Assembly (NCBI GenBank): GCA_015057055.1
Contig: SVFE01000017.1
Coordinates: forward strand, 1-42,559
DNA: 42,559 nt
Source: Lachnospiraceae bacterium
GTDB lineage: Bacteria > Bacillota > Clostridia > Lachnospirales > Lachnospiraceae
Direction: 5' to 3'
The translations under genes and the position numbers were made by a program. Numbering within the stretch: position 1 is the stretch's first letter; each line of letters begins with the position of its first letter. Shown here piece after piece: positions 15,667 through 23,993 of this stretch. The notes below the pieces were generated by a model. It was given only the letters and a program-made list of their open reading frames with translations, ran no database searches and had not been told where the DNA came from.

Positions 15667-16947
15667 TTAATTCTCTGTTTCTGACATATTTTTTCCCTTT
15701 TTCTTCCAAGCGCACAGTTCATGTCGATATTTCCAGGCCAGGGCAAATATCGACATATCATCCACAAAATACCTGCGAAACAAACGTCCCGGTTCGCAAA
15801 GGAAGCGATAAAACCACTCCAGGCCAATCCGCCGAATCCAAAGAGGAGCACGTTTTACTGAGCCCGCTTCAAAATCCAATGCCGCACCAAAGCAAAGCGC
15901 CACACCGAAATTCATTTCATCACGATGCCTGTAAACAAACTTTTCCTGTTTGGGTGTCCCCAAGGCCAGCACTAAAACATCCGGTTCTTTCTTATTAATA
16001 ATAGATACAATTTTTGCAATCTCTTTTTCACTCTTTTCAAACCCGATGGGCGGGGCATATGTTCCCACCACTTCTAAACCGGGATTTTTCCTTTTCAAAT
16101 TGCTTGCCGCTTTCTCCGCTACACCTTCTCCCCCTCCGAGAAAAAACATCTTTATTTTCTTTTGCGCCGCAACACCGCATACCGCAGGGAACAAATCTGC
16201 CCCAGTCACTCGCTCAACAATCGGAGCCCCAAAGGATTCCGCAATCCACAAAAGAGGCATTCCATCCGTCAGCACTAAATCTGCCTTCTGATAAATCGCT
16301 GCGAATTCCTTATCCTTCTCAACCCGGATAATATGATCTACATTGGGCGTCACGACATACCGGCGCTTTTCATCGGTCAATTCAACGATTCTCTCCACTG
16401 CATCAGCAAAAGAAATGCTATCTAAGGTGACATTCATAAACTTCCGCTCCCCCGCCACCGGACAAACTTTTTTTTGCAGTAAACGCCCCATAAAAAACAC
16501 AATAAAAGCCACCGCAGTCACACCGACCGCATCAAAAAGCACATCCGCCAAATCTCCGTAACGACCCGGCACAAAAATTTGATAAAACTCATCCGCCAAG
16601 GCCACAAACAGACCTAAGATTACCATATAAATAAAACGCAGTTTCCCTCGAACACCGCTCACCGTCACCGCAAAGCCAATAGCCAGAGAAAGCCCAGCAT
16701 ATTCTGCCATATGCACCAGCATCCGCACCAGTACGTCCGTCGCTTCCACATCCACCGTGGGAGCATAAATGCTTTCTTCTTCCCATATCCCCATAATTTC
16801 CAACAGATATTTTGTAAGATTGCCGCTGGTTTCCTTGGAAACATCCCCCGGTTGTGAAGAAAACGCAAAAATAACCGCCACCACCAAAAGTGCCGGGATC
16901 CATGCAACCCATTCCGATGTAATTTTCCTTTCTTTCACACAATCCAA
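15667..16947 (-). CDS. VanZ-like domain fused to WecG/TagA-type glycosyltransferase (GT26)
   Basis: The N-terminal part (about 15-155 in this numbering) is a VanZ-like membrane domain: a first helix after SEWVAWIPAL, FSSQPGD, a histidine-bearing helix (LVHMAEYAG) and the signature DEFYQIFVPGRYGDLADVLFDAVG. From about 169 follows a complete GT26 domain: VVTPNVDHII, LVLTDGMPLLW, FFLGGGEGVAEKAA, LALGTPKQE and FGAALDFEAGSVKRAP. TagA/WecG enzymes add N-acetylmannosamine-type sugars to undecaprenyl-linked GlcNAc in teichoic acid or polysaccharide synthesis. The fusion would tether the transferase to the membrane. The start is uncertain: TTG at 16945-16947 or GTG at 16936-16938 with an AAAGGA upstream are my choice. 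Frames open to 17073 (ATG) or 17196, but those lack ribosome binding sites and overlap the divergent yfhO promoter. Confidence 0.85.
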   Translation of the reverse strand: MDCVKERKITSEWVAWIPALLVVAVIFAFSSQPGDVSKETSGNLTKYLLEIMGIWEEESIYAPTVDVEATDVLVRMLVHMAEYAGLSLAIGFAVTVSGVRGKLRFIYMVILGLFVALADEFYQIFVPGRYGDLADVLFDAVGVTAVAFIVFFMGRLLQKKVCPVAGERKFMNVTLDSISFADAVERIVELTDEKRRYVVTPNVDHIIRVEKDKEFAAIYQKADLVLTDGMPLLWIAESFGAPIVERVTGADLFPAVCGVAAQKKIKMFFLGGGEGVAEKAASNLKRKNPGLEVVGTYAPPIGFEKSEKEIAKIVSIINKKEPDVLVLALGTPKQEKFVYRHRDEMNFGVALCFGAALDFEAGSVKRAPLWIRRIGLEWFYRFLCEPGRLFRRYFVDDMSIFALAWKYRHELCAWKKKGKNMSETEN

Positions 16948-17051
16948 AGGTATTTTCGTTTCCTTTCTTTTATTTTCTCTATCTGATTTTAAGTCTTTCT
17001 TATTTTTTTGTCCACCACTTTCAAAAAGATAACCAGTTTCTCTTTGCAAAC

Positions 17052-17080
17052 TTGCATTCAAAACTCTTACCATATATAAT
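17052..17080 (+). promoter_or_regulatory. Near-consensus promoter of the plus-strand yfhO-like gene
   Basis: TTGCAT (17052-17057), a 17-base spacer and TATAAT (17075-17080) lie 48 bases upstream of the ATG at 17128. It is one of the best promoter matches in the window and supports a short N-terminus for the divergent VanZ-GT26 gene. Confidence 0.7.
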
Positions 17081-17127
17081 AACATTGCAATATATTTATT
17101 AAAAAATATGTTTTGGAGGGAAATCAG

Positions 17128-19845
17128 ATGGAAACAAACAATACTGCGCTCACCGGGACCCCGGAAGCCGGAGATAAAACAACGCAAAAGAAACATCCTT
17201 CTTTTGATTTATCATCCTGGAACAAGCCACACCTATATCCACTATATGCATACCTAATTACTACGCTTACTTTTTTGCTCGCTTTAGCCTTTTTAAAAAT
17301 TCTCGGTTATGGCAACATGACCATTTTACGCAGTGATATGTACGGGCAATACATACCTTTTATTAAAATGTTCCAACGGGCAATCACGGAAGGGGAAAGT
17401 TTTTGGTATTCCTTCTCCCTTTACCTCGGAAGCGGAACTATACTAAATCATGCCTATTACTGTTTCAGCCCCTTTAATCTTCTTTATCTGATTGAAGGAG
17501 TATCTTTTTCTGCAATTACTATTGTTGTAATAACACTGAAAATCAGCCTTTCCAGTGCTACATTTCAGATATTTGTTCAAAAAGCAATGAAACAGCACCA
17601 CTTTTCGACCGTTCTTCTCTCTGTTTGCTACGGTCTTTGCGGGTATGCAGTAACAATGCATTACCAACTCATGTGGTTAGAAGCCATCTATATGCTTCCC
17701 ATTATTTTCTGGCTTATCATCCGGCTTATTGATGAAAAAAAAGGACTTGCACTTTCTCTTTCCTTTGCCTATTTATTTATAACAAATTTCTACACTGCTT
17801 ATATGGTAGGTATTGCATCTGCTATCTTTTATGTATGCTACCTGGTTTATCGGAAATTTGCACCGAACAAAACCGCTGTATCCGACTGTTTTTTCCACGC
17901 CTTCCGTTTTGCAGGATATATACTGCTTGCTGTTGGTCTCTCAGCCATCGTTCTGGTCCCCGCTGCGATGTTCCTGATTGCTAATCTCGCACAGGATAAT
18001 GCGCCTTTCTTGGACCTGTTAAATACGCTTCCCGACGTGGTAAACAGCATGTTTATCGGTCAAATGCAAACCCTGGATACTCAGGTTCCCATGCTATACT
18101 GCGGTATTCCGGTATTATTGATTTTACCGTTTTACTATAGCAATAAAGAAATTTCCGCAAAAGAAAAAATATGCATCTCTATTCCGATGTTGTTTTTACT
18201 TCTGTGCTGCTTCTCCCTTCCTTTGTATAAATTTATGCATGCATTCGATTATCCGAATATGTACGGTTTTCGTTTCATTTTCATTTTGGTATTTATGCTG
18301 GTAGTGATTGCATGTCGGCAACTACCATATATGAAAAACATTCCCCCGAAACACCTTTGCATTTATGGTGCAGCACTGATTGTATTGTATTCGATTTTAA
18401 TCCCGATACAAGCCATTTATTATCCTCCGGCTTACTACACCAATACCCAAAACGGAATGTTAATTAACCTACTCTTTGTTGCTTTATGGATTTGTGTTTA
18501 CTGGCTTTATTATCACAAAAACGTCAGACACAACCTTCTGATTGTTTTTTCGCTTTTTATCCTGATTAGCGAGTTAACCGTCAATGCGTATATTTGCATC
18601 GACAACGAAGAGCACGGAAATATAGCAGAAACGACCGCCAACAGCTGGCATCAAACTGCGGAAAATGCAATTGATGAGTTGAAGCAAACAGACAATTCCT
18701 TTTACAGAGTGAATTTAAACAATTCGTTAAACTATAATTCTGCTTCGTTTCTGGGATATAATGGGCTGACCACATTTTCTTCCTCCGATGATTATCATCT
18801 GAGAAATGTGCTGTCCCATCTGGGCGTTTCCACCAGCAACCGTTTTATTTCCGAAGTTGGGTTTACGCCGGTTACGGATATGTTGTTTAATGTAAAATAT
18901 GCAGTATCCATTAACGCTTTGATTACAGAAAACAACGAAGTACTTTATGATAGTTATTCCATCTCGCAGAACGAGTACACGCTTCCTTTGGGATATATGG
19001 TAAGTGCACAGATTGTGAATTACGAAGCTGCAGACAATCCTTTTTATAACCAGATGCAATTGCTAACCCTGATGACAGAAACTCAATATGACAATGTATA
19101 TACTGCTGTATCAGAAAACGAACTGTTCCTCGGAACCGAAAATATGGGGATGGAATACGCGGAAAGCGCCGTCAATTTTTATCATCTGTCAGACCGGGGA
19201 TTCAATTCACTAATTTCCTTCTCCGTTCCAACATTAGAAGATAAAGAATTTTACGCATGCTTTACACAGGTAACCCCCGGAATCTTCAGTGACTCACCAA
19301 GAATTGTAGCAACCCCCCAGGGTATGACGGACGAAATACTATTATCCTCCGGATGCATTGTAAAAGGCACAACTGCTGAAATAGACGGAAATAAATACGA
19401 CAGCGTAGTCCTGAATTTTTATCCGGACAGATCCTGGGATTACTTCTGTAATTACATGTACTTCTACTACTATGATACTGAAATCCTTGCTTCCATCTAC
19501 AATGATTTATCTCCGGGAGCATGGAACATAACATACGAACGAGATGATTACATTACCGGAACCGTTACTGCCACGCCAGAGCGCCCCATCCTATTTACCA
19601 GCATTCCCTACGATACCGGATGGACAGCATATGTAGACGGCATAGAAACACCGATTTACTCCACTTTAGATGAAGCATTTATCAGTATTATTTTAGAACC
19701 CGGCATTCACGAAGTCACCATGGTTTACACACCACAGGGAAAAGATTTAGGTATCCTGATTTCCGGTGCATCGCTTATCATTCTGTTAGGAATAATCCTG
19801 ATAAAAAGAAATAAGAAAAACAAAAAGCAACGTACACAGGAATAA
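17128..19845 (+). CDS. YfhO family membrane protein (GT-C type), the only plus-strand gene
   Basis: A 905-residue polytopic protein of the YfhO family. I start at the ATG at 17128-17130, with GGAGGG 7 bases upstream; a TTG at 17113 lies before that ribosome binding site. After a hydrophilic N-terminus and first membrane helix comes the family motif RSDMYGQYIPF (acidic residue at about 70), then FWYSFSLYLGSG and YYCFSPFNLLYL. A dozen or so further helices follow, then a large beta-rich extracellular domain and a C-terminal sandwich (FTSIPYDTGWTAYVDG, EPGIHEVTMVY) and a final helix. In Bacillus and Listeria, YfhO/GtlB proteins transfer sugars from undecaprenyl-phosphate carriers to lipoteichoic acid, working with a CsbB-type synthase not seen here. 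The substrate in this organism is unknown. It has its own promoter and terminator. Confidence 0.88.
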   Translation: METNNTALTGTPEAGDKTTQKKHPSFDLSSWNKPHLYPLYAYLITTLTFLLALAFLKILGYGNMTILRSDMYGQYIPFIKMFQRAITEGESFWYSFSLYLGSGTILNHAYYCFSPFNLLYLIEGVSFSAITIVVITLKISLSSATFQIFVQKAMKQHHFSTVLLSVCYGLCGYAVTMHYQLMWLEAIYMLPIIFWLIIRLIDEKKGLALSLSFAYLFITNFYTAYMVGIASAIFYVCYLVYRKFAPNKTAVSDCFFHAFRFAGYILLAVGLSAIVLVPAAMFLIANLAQDNAPFLDLLNTLPDVVNSMFIGQMQTLDTQVPMLYCGIPVLLILPFYYSNKEISAKEKICISIPMLFLLLCCFSLPLYKFMHAFDYPNMYGFRFIFILVFMLVVIACRQLPYMKNIPPKHLCIYGAALIVLYSILIPIQAIYYPPAYYTNTQNGMLINLLFVALWICVYWLYYHKNVRHNLLIVFSLFILISELTVNAYICIDNEEHGNIAETTANSWHQTAENAIDELKQTDNSFYRVNLNNSLNYNSASFLGYNGLTTFSSSDDYHLRNVLSHLGVSTSNRFISEVGFTPVTDMLFNVKYAVSINALITENNEVLYDSYSISQNEYTLPLGYMVSAQIVNYEAADNPFYNQMQLLTLMTETQYDNVYTAVSENELFLGTENMGMEYAESAVNFYHLSDRGFNSLISFSVPTLEDKEFYACFTQVTPGIFSDSPRIVATPQGMTDEILLSSGCIVKGTTAEIDGNKYDSVVLNFYPDRSWDYFCNYMYFYYYDTEILASIYNDLSPGAWNITYERDDYITGTVTATPERPILFTSIPYDTGWTAYVDGIETPIYSTLDEAFISIILEPGIHEVTMVYTPQGKDLGILISGASLIILLGIILIKRNKKNKKQRTQE

Positions 19846-19888
19846 CATTTATTCTATATACAAATTAGCAGAAGCAACATTTTAAAAG

Positions 19889-19918
19889 AACAAGGGTAGA
19901 AATACCCTTGTTTTAATT
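19889..19918 (+). terminator. Terminator of the plus-strand yfhO-like gene
   Basis: A 10-bp perfect stem AACAAGGGTA/TACCCTTGTT with a GAAA loop (19889-19912) is followed by TTAATTT on the plus strand. It also reads reasonably on the minus strand. The rest of the 19846-20022 spacer shows no gene. Confidence 0.75.
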
Positions 19919-20022
19919 TGTATATCTTTATATTAAGCTACAATATAGAAATAAACAGTTTTTTGGCGCAGTTTTTTCTATACATCTACATACCATTACG
20001 ACATCAAACCAATCGCATAAAT

Positions 20023-20052
20023 AAAAAAAGAGCAGGTTGATTAACCTGCCCT
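20023..20052 (-). terminator. Terminator of pilA
   Basis: A GCAGGTT/AACCTGC stem (20032-20038 with 20043-20049) and tetraloop are followed on the minus strand by TCTTTTTTTAT, about 25 bases after the pilA stop. Confidence 0.85.
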
Positions 20053-20076
20053 TTTCTTCTTTAGCCAATTTACTAA

Positions 20077-20541
20077 TTAGTAAACAGAAATGCTAAGGCT
20101 TGTTCCGCTTGCACCAGTACCTTTAGAACCTGTAGCGTCTGTTCCGGGAAGCCATACATAACATCTGTTACCAGCAACCAATACACTAACATCAGAAGCA
20201 CCATAAGACTTCAAAGAAGACTGAATTTCAGAACCTGCTGAACATCCAAGGATATCAAGGATTGCGTCGCTCAATGTGTCACCTGTTGTCATAGTACATG
20301 CGTTTGTACCACCTGTAAGAGCGTTGTATGCTGTAGCTGTATCTGTAGCAGAGATAACTTCAGGATCCATACAAGCTGTAAGAACTGCGCTATGTACTGC
20401 GTCAGCAAGCTGAGAGTCAGCAGATACATTGGTCTTTTCAATGTACTTGATGAGCTGAGGTGCCATAACACCTACCAAGATTGCCATAATAGCAATAACG
20501 ATGATGAGTTCCACGAGGGAAAAACCTTTGTTGTTTTTCAT
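20077..20541 (-). CDS. pilA: Major type IV pilin
   Basis: The 154-residue prepilin has leader MKNNKG, cleaved before FSLVELIIVIAIMAILVGV (Glu at +5), then the amphipathic helix APQLIKYIEKTNVSADSQLADAVHSAV and a small globular head. Its short leader, standard size and monocistronic layout with own promoter and terminator mark it as the main filament subunit. Four cysteines (about 57, 82, 100, 127) could form two disulfides. The C-terminus is Gly/Ser/Thr-rich (GTDATGSKGTGASGTSLSISVY), which could be a glycosylation-prone or flexible end. AAGGAG precedes the ATG. Naming it pilA is by role; sequence homology to a specific pilin is limited to the N-terminus. Confidence 0.9.
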   Translation of the reverse strand: MKNNKGFSLVELIIVIAIMAILVGVMAPQLIKYIEKTNVSADSQLADAVHSAVLTACMDPEVISATDTATAYNALTGGTNACTMTTGDTLSDAILDILGCSAGSEIQSSLKSYGASDVSVLVAGNRCYVWLPGTDATGSKGTGASGTSLSISVY

Positions 20542-20605
20542 TTTTTTATTCTCCTTTTTTGTTTTTTTAGGTCTTTGACTTACGTCTGTGACCTTTGATG
20601 TTTTT

Positions 20606-20634
20606 ATCTTAGCATCATTTTTTTTGCCTGTCTA
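20606..20634 (-). promoter_or_regulatory. pilA promoter
   Basis: TAGACA (20629-20634) and TAAGAT (20606-20611), 17 bases apart on the minus strand, give a leader of about 58 bases. The leader contains a short AGGTC/GACCT inverted repeat. It is too short for a c-di-GMP riboswitch like the one upstream of clostridial pilA1. Confidence 0.5.
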
Positions 20635-20721
20635 TACATTTTTTCTCATTTAATTGATTGTTAATCATTGTTTTATTTCATGACTTTTTTTTCTTCATTC
20701 GTGTGAAATGAATTAAGAATC

Positions 20722-20755
20722 AGAAAACCGGGTAGTATAAACTACCCGGTTTTTC
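20722..20755 (-). terminator. Terminator of pilB-pilC
   Basis: An 11-bp perfect stem (20726-20736 with 20741-20751) with a 4-base loop is followed by TTTTCTG on the minus strand (by TTTC on the plus strand). It lies about 70 bases after the pilC stop and isolates pilA transcription. Confidence 0.8.
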
Positions 20756-20821
20756 AACATTTTCGCTTACTTCAACATGTAAACTTTAAATCTTCATCAA
20801 ACGATAACTTTCCTCTTAAAA

Positions 20822-22030
20822 TTACATCAAACTATCGTACAATGTAAGCATAGGTGACATTACACCGATTACAAGGAAACCAACAACGAAAGCCATTACG
20901 ATAATGATAATCGGTTCCATCAAGGTCATCATCTGCTCTGTTGCGATCTGAACGTCCTCTTCATAATATTCTGCAACGTTTTCAAGCATTACTTCAATGT
21001 TACCGGTTTCTTCACCGATGGAAACCATATGTACAACCATGGGAGGGAATAAACCGCAAGTCTTGAGCGGTCTGGAAAGCGGAACACCTCGCATTACCTG
21101 CTCTTTTGCTTCCTTCATCGCTCTCTTATAATACATATTTTCCATACTCTTACCGGTAATTTCAAGTGCATCTACCATGGATACACCGGCTGCCAGAAGA
21201 GTACAAAGCGTACGTCCAAGTCTTGCACAGGCAGATTTTGTTTTAACGCCGCCAAGCACCGGAATTTTCAATGCCAAACCACTGGTAACTTCTTTTCCTG
21301 CATCCGTAGCTGCATAAGCTTTAATTCCCACAAATAATGCTGCACCAATAATAATCATAAGCCACCACCAAGCAACAAAGAAGTCACTGATGTGTACAAT
21401 CGCCATTGTTACTGCCGGCAACTCGGTATCCAAATCCGCAAACATTTCCATAAACGTAGGAATAACGAAAGTCATCATCGCAAAAATAACGATAACCATA
21501 ACAATAATCAATACAATAGGATAAGTAATCGCTTTCTTAACCGCAGACTGCAATGCAGCATCCTTCTCAAACTGAATTGCCATACGATTAAATGCCTTAT
21601 CCAAACTACCGGATGCTTCACCGGCTTCTACCATGTTGTTAAGCATTTCCGGGAATACACCACCCTGCTTACGCATCGCAGTTGCCAAACTATCACCCTT
21701 GGAAATATCTCTGTGTACTGCTTTAATCGCATCACATAAAGTCGGGTTTTCTGTCTGGTTACCAAGCATTTCAAAGGAATCAACCACGCTTACGCCCGCA
21801 GCATTGATACTTTCAAACTGGTGACAAAAAACGGAAAAATCTCGCGGTTTAACTTTTCCACCAAAGTTCAAACCAATACCCTTTTTCAATCCGGATGCTT
21901 CTTCACAAGAAATAACTACGTTCTTGTCATTTTTCAGCATCGTCATTGCGGCATCTCTGGACTTCGCCTCTAAGGTGCCTTTTTTCTCTTTTCCTGCCGG
22001 GGTCATCACCCGGTACGCAAATTGTGCCAT
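20822..22030 (-). CDS. pilC: PilC, T4P inner-membrane platform protein
   Basis: PilC is the membrane platform on which PilB and PilT act. The 402-residue protein has the family N-terminus (MAQFAYRVMTPAGKEKKGTLEAKSRDAA) and two repeated T2SF domains: about 65-190 (FCHQFESINAAGVSVVDSFEML, MLNNMVEAGEASGSLDKAF) and about 270-395 (CARLGRTLCTLLAAGVSMVDALE, MVSIGEETGNIEVML). Each is followed by hydrophobic helices. The AAAGGTGGGAG ribosome binding site lies 3 bases before the ATG. It follows pilB by 63 bases and is closed by a terminator. Confidence 0.96.
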   Translation of the reverse strand: MAQFAYRVMTPAGKEKKGTLEAKSRDAAMTMLKNDKNVVISCEEASGLKKGIGLNFGGKVKPRDFSVFCHQFESINAAGVSVVDSFEMLGNQTENPTLCDAIKAVHRDISKGDSLATAMRKQGGVFPEMLNNMVEAGEASGSLDKAFNRMAIQFEKDAALQSAVKKAITYPIVLIIVMVIVIFAMMTFVIPTFMEMFADLDTELPAVTMAIVHISDFFVAWWWLMIIIGAALFVGIKAYAATDAGKEVTSGLALKIPVLGGVKTKSACARLGRTLCTLLAAGVSMVDALEITGKSMENMYYKRAMKEAKEQVMRGVPLSRPLKTCGLFPPMVVHMVSIGEETGNIEVMLENVAEYYEEDVQIATEQMMTLMEPIIIIVMAFVVGFLVIGVMSPMLTLYDSLM

Positions 22031-22093
22031 ACGCTCCCACCTTTACTTAAGATTTTTATATTTCCTATAATACATAACAAAAGAAATAACAAC

Positions 22094-23842
22094 TTACTCT
22101 TCCGCACTTGCTTCTTCTGCACCTGCTGCATTGGCTTCGTTCGCAGCATCCATATCATACGCAACTCGTACCATTTCCGCAATGGAAGTTACGCCTTCAA
22201 TAACGTTTCTTGCGCCTGCCATACGAAGAGTATTCATACCTTCCGATACCGCTGCATCCTGAATCATCTCCGCGGTTACCGTCTCGTGAAGGATACGACG
22301 GATTTTTGCGGAAATCGGCATAATCTCATAGATAGCCTTTCGTCCTTTATAACCGGTACCGCACTTCTCACAACCGCCCGGCTCATAAATCGTCAAGGGT
22401 TGTTCTACAGGATAACCCAGCATAATCTTTTCTCTTTCGGTCGCTTCATGAGGAACTTTACATTCCGGGCAAAGGCGACGAACAAGTCGCTGTGCAATAA
22501 TACCAACTACCGCATCACCAATCATATAGGCTTCAACACCCATATCGATAAGTCGTGTTACAGAAGCGGATGTTGAGTTTGTATGCAACGTCGAGATAAC
22601 AAGGTGACCTGTGATTGACGCCTGAACCGCAATCTGAGCCGTCTCACCATCTCGAATTTCTCCGATCATAATGATATCCGGGTCCTGTCGCAAGATAGAA
22701 CGAAGTGCACTTGCAAAGGTAAGTCCCGCTTTCACATTAACCTGCACCTGATTGATTCCGGCCACATTCGCTTCCACCGGGTCCTCTACCGTGATGATAT
22801 TAACTTCCGGTTTATTAAGTTCGTTCAATACCGTATAACAGGTTGTTGATTTACCGGAACCGGTCGGTCCCGTTACAAGAATGATACCATGCGGGTTATT
22901 CATAATACCATCCAATCTTGCTTCATCATCCGGATAAAGACCGAGGTATTTCTTTTCCTGAGTCAATCCCTGTTTCTTTGTAAGTCGCATTACGGTCTTT
23001 TCACCGTATACCGTAGGAAGAATAGAAACACGGACGTCGAATTCCACGCCGTCAACCACATAAGTAAGACGACCGTCCTGGGGTTTTCTCTTTTCGGAAA
23101 TATCCAATCCGGAAATAATCTTGATACGTGCCGTCATAGCACTTAACATATTGGAAGAATATACCGCATCTTCCCTAAGCATACCATCAATACGGTTACG
23201 CACACGAACGCTTCGCTCAAGGGGCTCAATATGAATATCGGATGCACCATCACGAACCGCCTGCTGAATCATGGAACGAACGATTTTAACAATCGGCGCA
23301 TCACCAACGGTATCATCCTCTTCCTCTTCATCATCCGCAAATTCGGAAGCATGCTCTGCTTCGAACTGTTCCGCTGCTTCCATGGTAGCCTTTCTACCGT
23401 ATATTTTATCCAAAATAATGGAGATAGACGTCTGGGGGGCGTAACAAGGCTGCACTTCCATACCGGAAGACATCTCAATATCATCAATAATTCCCAGGTT
23501 CATCGGATCGGACATTGCCACACGAATAATATTGATATTGTCCGCATCAATTCCTACCGGCAAAATCTCATGTTTCTTAATTAACGTTTCCCCAACGATA
23601 TCCAATACTTTGGGGTCATAATTCTTCAATTCTTCATCCGTAACCGGGATATATCCCATCTCCCGGCAGAAAAAAGTTGCGAAATCATCCGTCGAGATAT
23701 ATCCCAACGACATCAATGTTTCACCGAGTTTCGTCTTTCTGGTTCGCTGTTCTTCCAGCGCTGTCTGCAATTGTTCGTTGGAAATGAATCCTTTTTCAAC
23801 AAGCAAATCGCCTAATCGCTTTTTCTCGCCAAATAAAGCCAT
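22094..23842 (-). CDS. pilB: PilB, pilus assembly ATPase
   Basis: PilB is the hexameric ATPase that drives pilus extension. The 582-residue protein begins with a MshEN-type N-terminal domain (KKRLGDLLVEKGFISNEQL, about 7-140); in some relatives MshEN domains bind c-di-GMP. An acidic linker (DDEEEEDD, about 170-178) precedes the ATPase core: Walker A GPTGSGKST (about 325-333), Asp box TVEDPVE, Walker B region DPDIIMIGEIRD (about 387-398), His box GHLVISTLHTN. A tetracysteine zinc site (C458, C461, C491, C494) marks PilB/GspE and is absent from PilT. GGGAGG precedes the ATG. It is the first gene of pilB-pilC. Confidence 0.97.
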   Translation of the reverse strand: MALFGEKKRLGDLLVEKGFISNEQLQTALEEQRTRKTKLGETLMSLGYISTDDFATFFCREMGYIPVTDEELKNYDPKVLDIVGETLIKKHEILPVGIDADNINIIRVAMSDPMNLGIIDDIEMSSGMEVQPCYAPQTSISIILDKIYGRKATMEAAEQFEAEHASEFADDEEEEDDTVGDAPIVKIVRSMIQQAVRDGASDIHIEPLERSVRVRNRIDGMLREDAVYSSNMLSAMTARIKIISGLDISEKRKPQDGRLTYVVDGVEFDVRVSILPTVYGEKTVMRLTKKQGLTQEKKYLGLYPDDEARLDGIMNNPHGIILVTGPTGSGKSTTCYTVLNELNKPEVNIITVEDPVEANVAGINQVQVNVKAGLTFASALRSILRQDPDIIMIGEIRDGETAQIAVQASITGHLVISTLHTNSTSASVTRLIDMGVEAYMIGDAVVGIIAQRLVRRLCPECKVPHEATEREKIMLGYPVEQPLTIYEPGGCEKCGTGYKGRKAIYEIMPISAKIRRILHETVTAEMIQDAAVSEGMNTLRMAGARNVIEGVTSIAEMVRVAYDMDAANEANAAGAEEASAEE

Positions 23843-23899
23843 CCTAAATTCCTCCCATCATCTTGTGCAACGCTTATCTTCACGCAATCGCACTAATAC

Positions 23900-23928
23900 A
23901 TTATCGCATAAATTGTCTTAAAAGAAAA
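23900..23928 (-). promoter_or_regulatory. Possible pilB promoter (extended -10)
   Basis: GATAAT (23900-23905) preceded by TGC gives an extended -10 on the minus strand; the -35, TTTTCT (23923-23928), is poor. It lies about 58 bases upstream of pilB, in the spacer after the glycosyltransferase gene. Confidence 0.3.
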
Positions 23929-23993
23929 TACTTTTATTATTTTTTTTAATTTTCTTGTTTTATTTTGTAATTTTTGAACAAGTTTTCTTTTTG

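Noticed and set aside
16948-17196. N-terminal extension of the VanZ-GT26 frame up to 17196 (or ATG at 17073)
   Set aside because: No ribosome binding site precedes those starts, and the region overlaps the divergent yfhO promoter (17052-17080). The extension is A-rich and without a domain.
20542-20640. A c-di-GMP riboswitch upstream of pilA
   Set aside because: The predicted leader is about 58 bases and lacks the GEMM core, so the known clostridial pilA1 switch is not present here.
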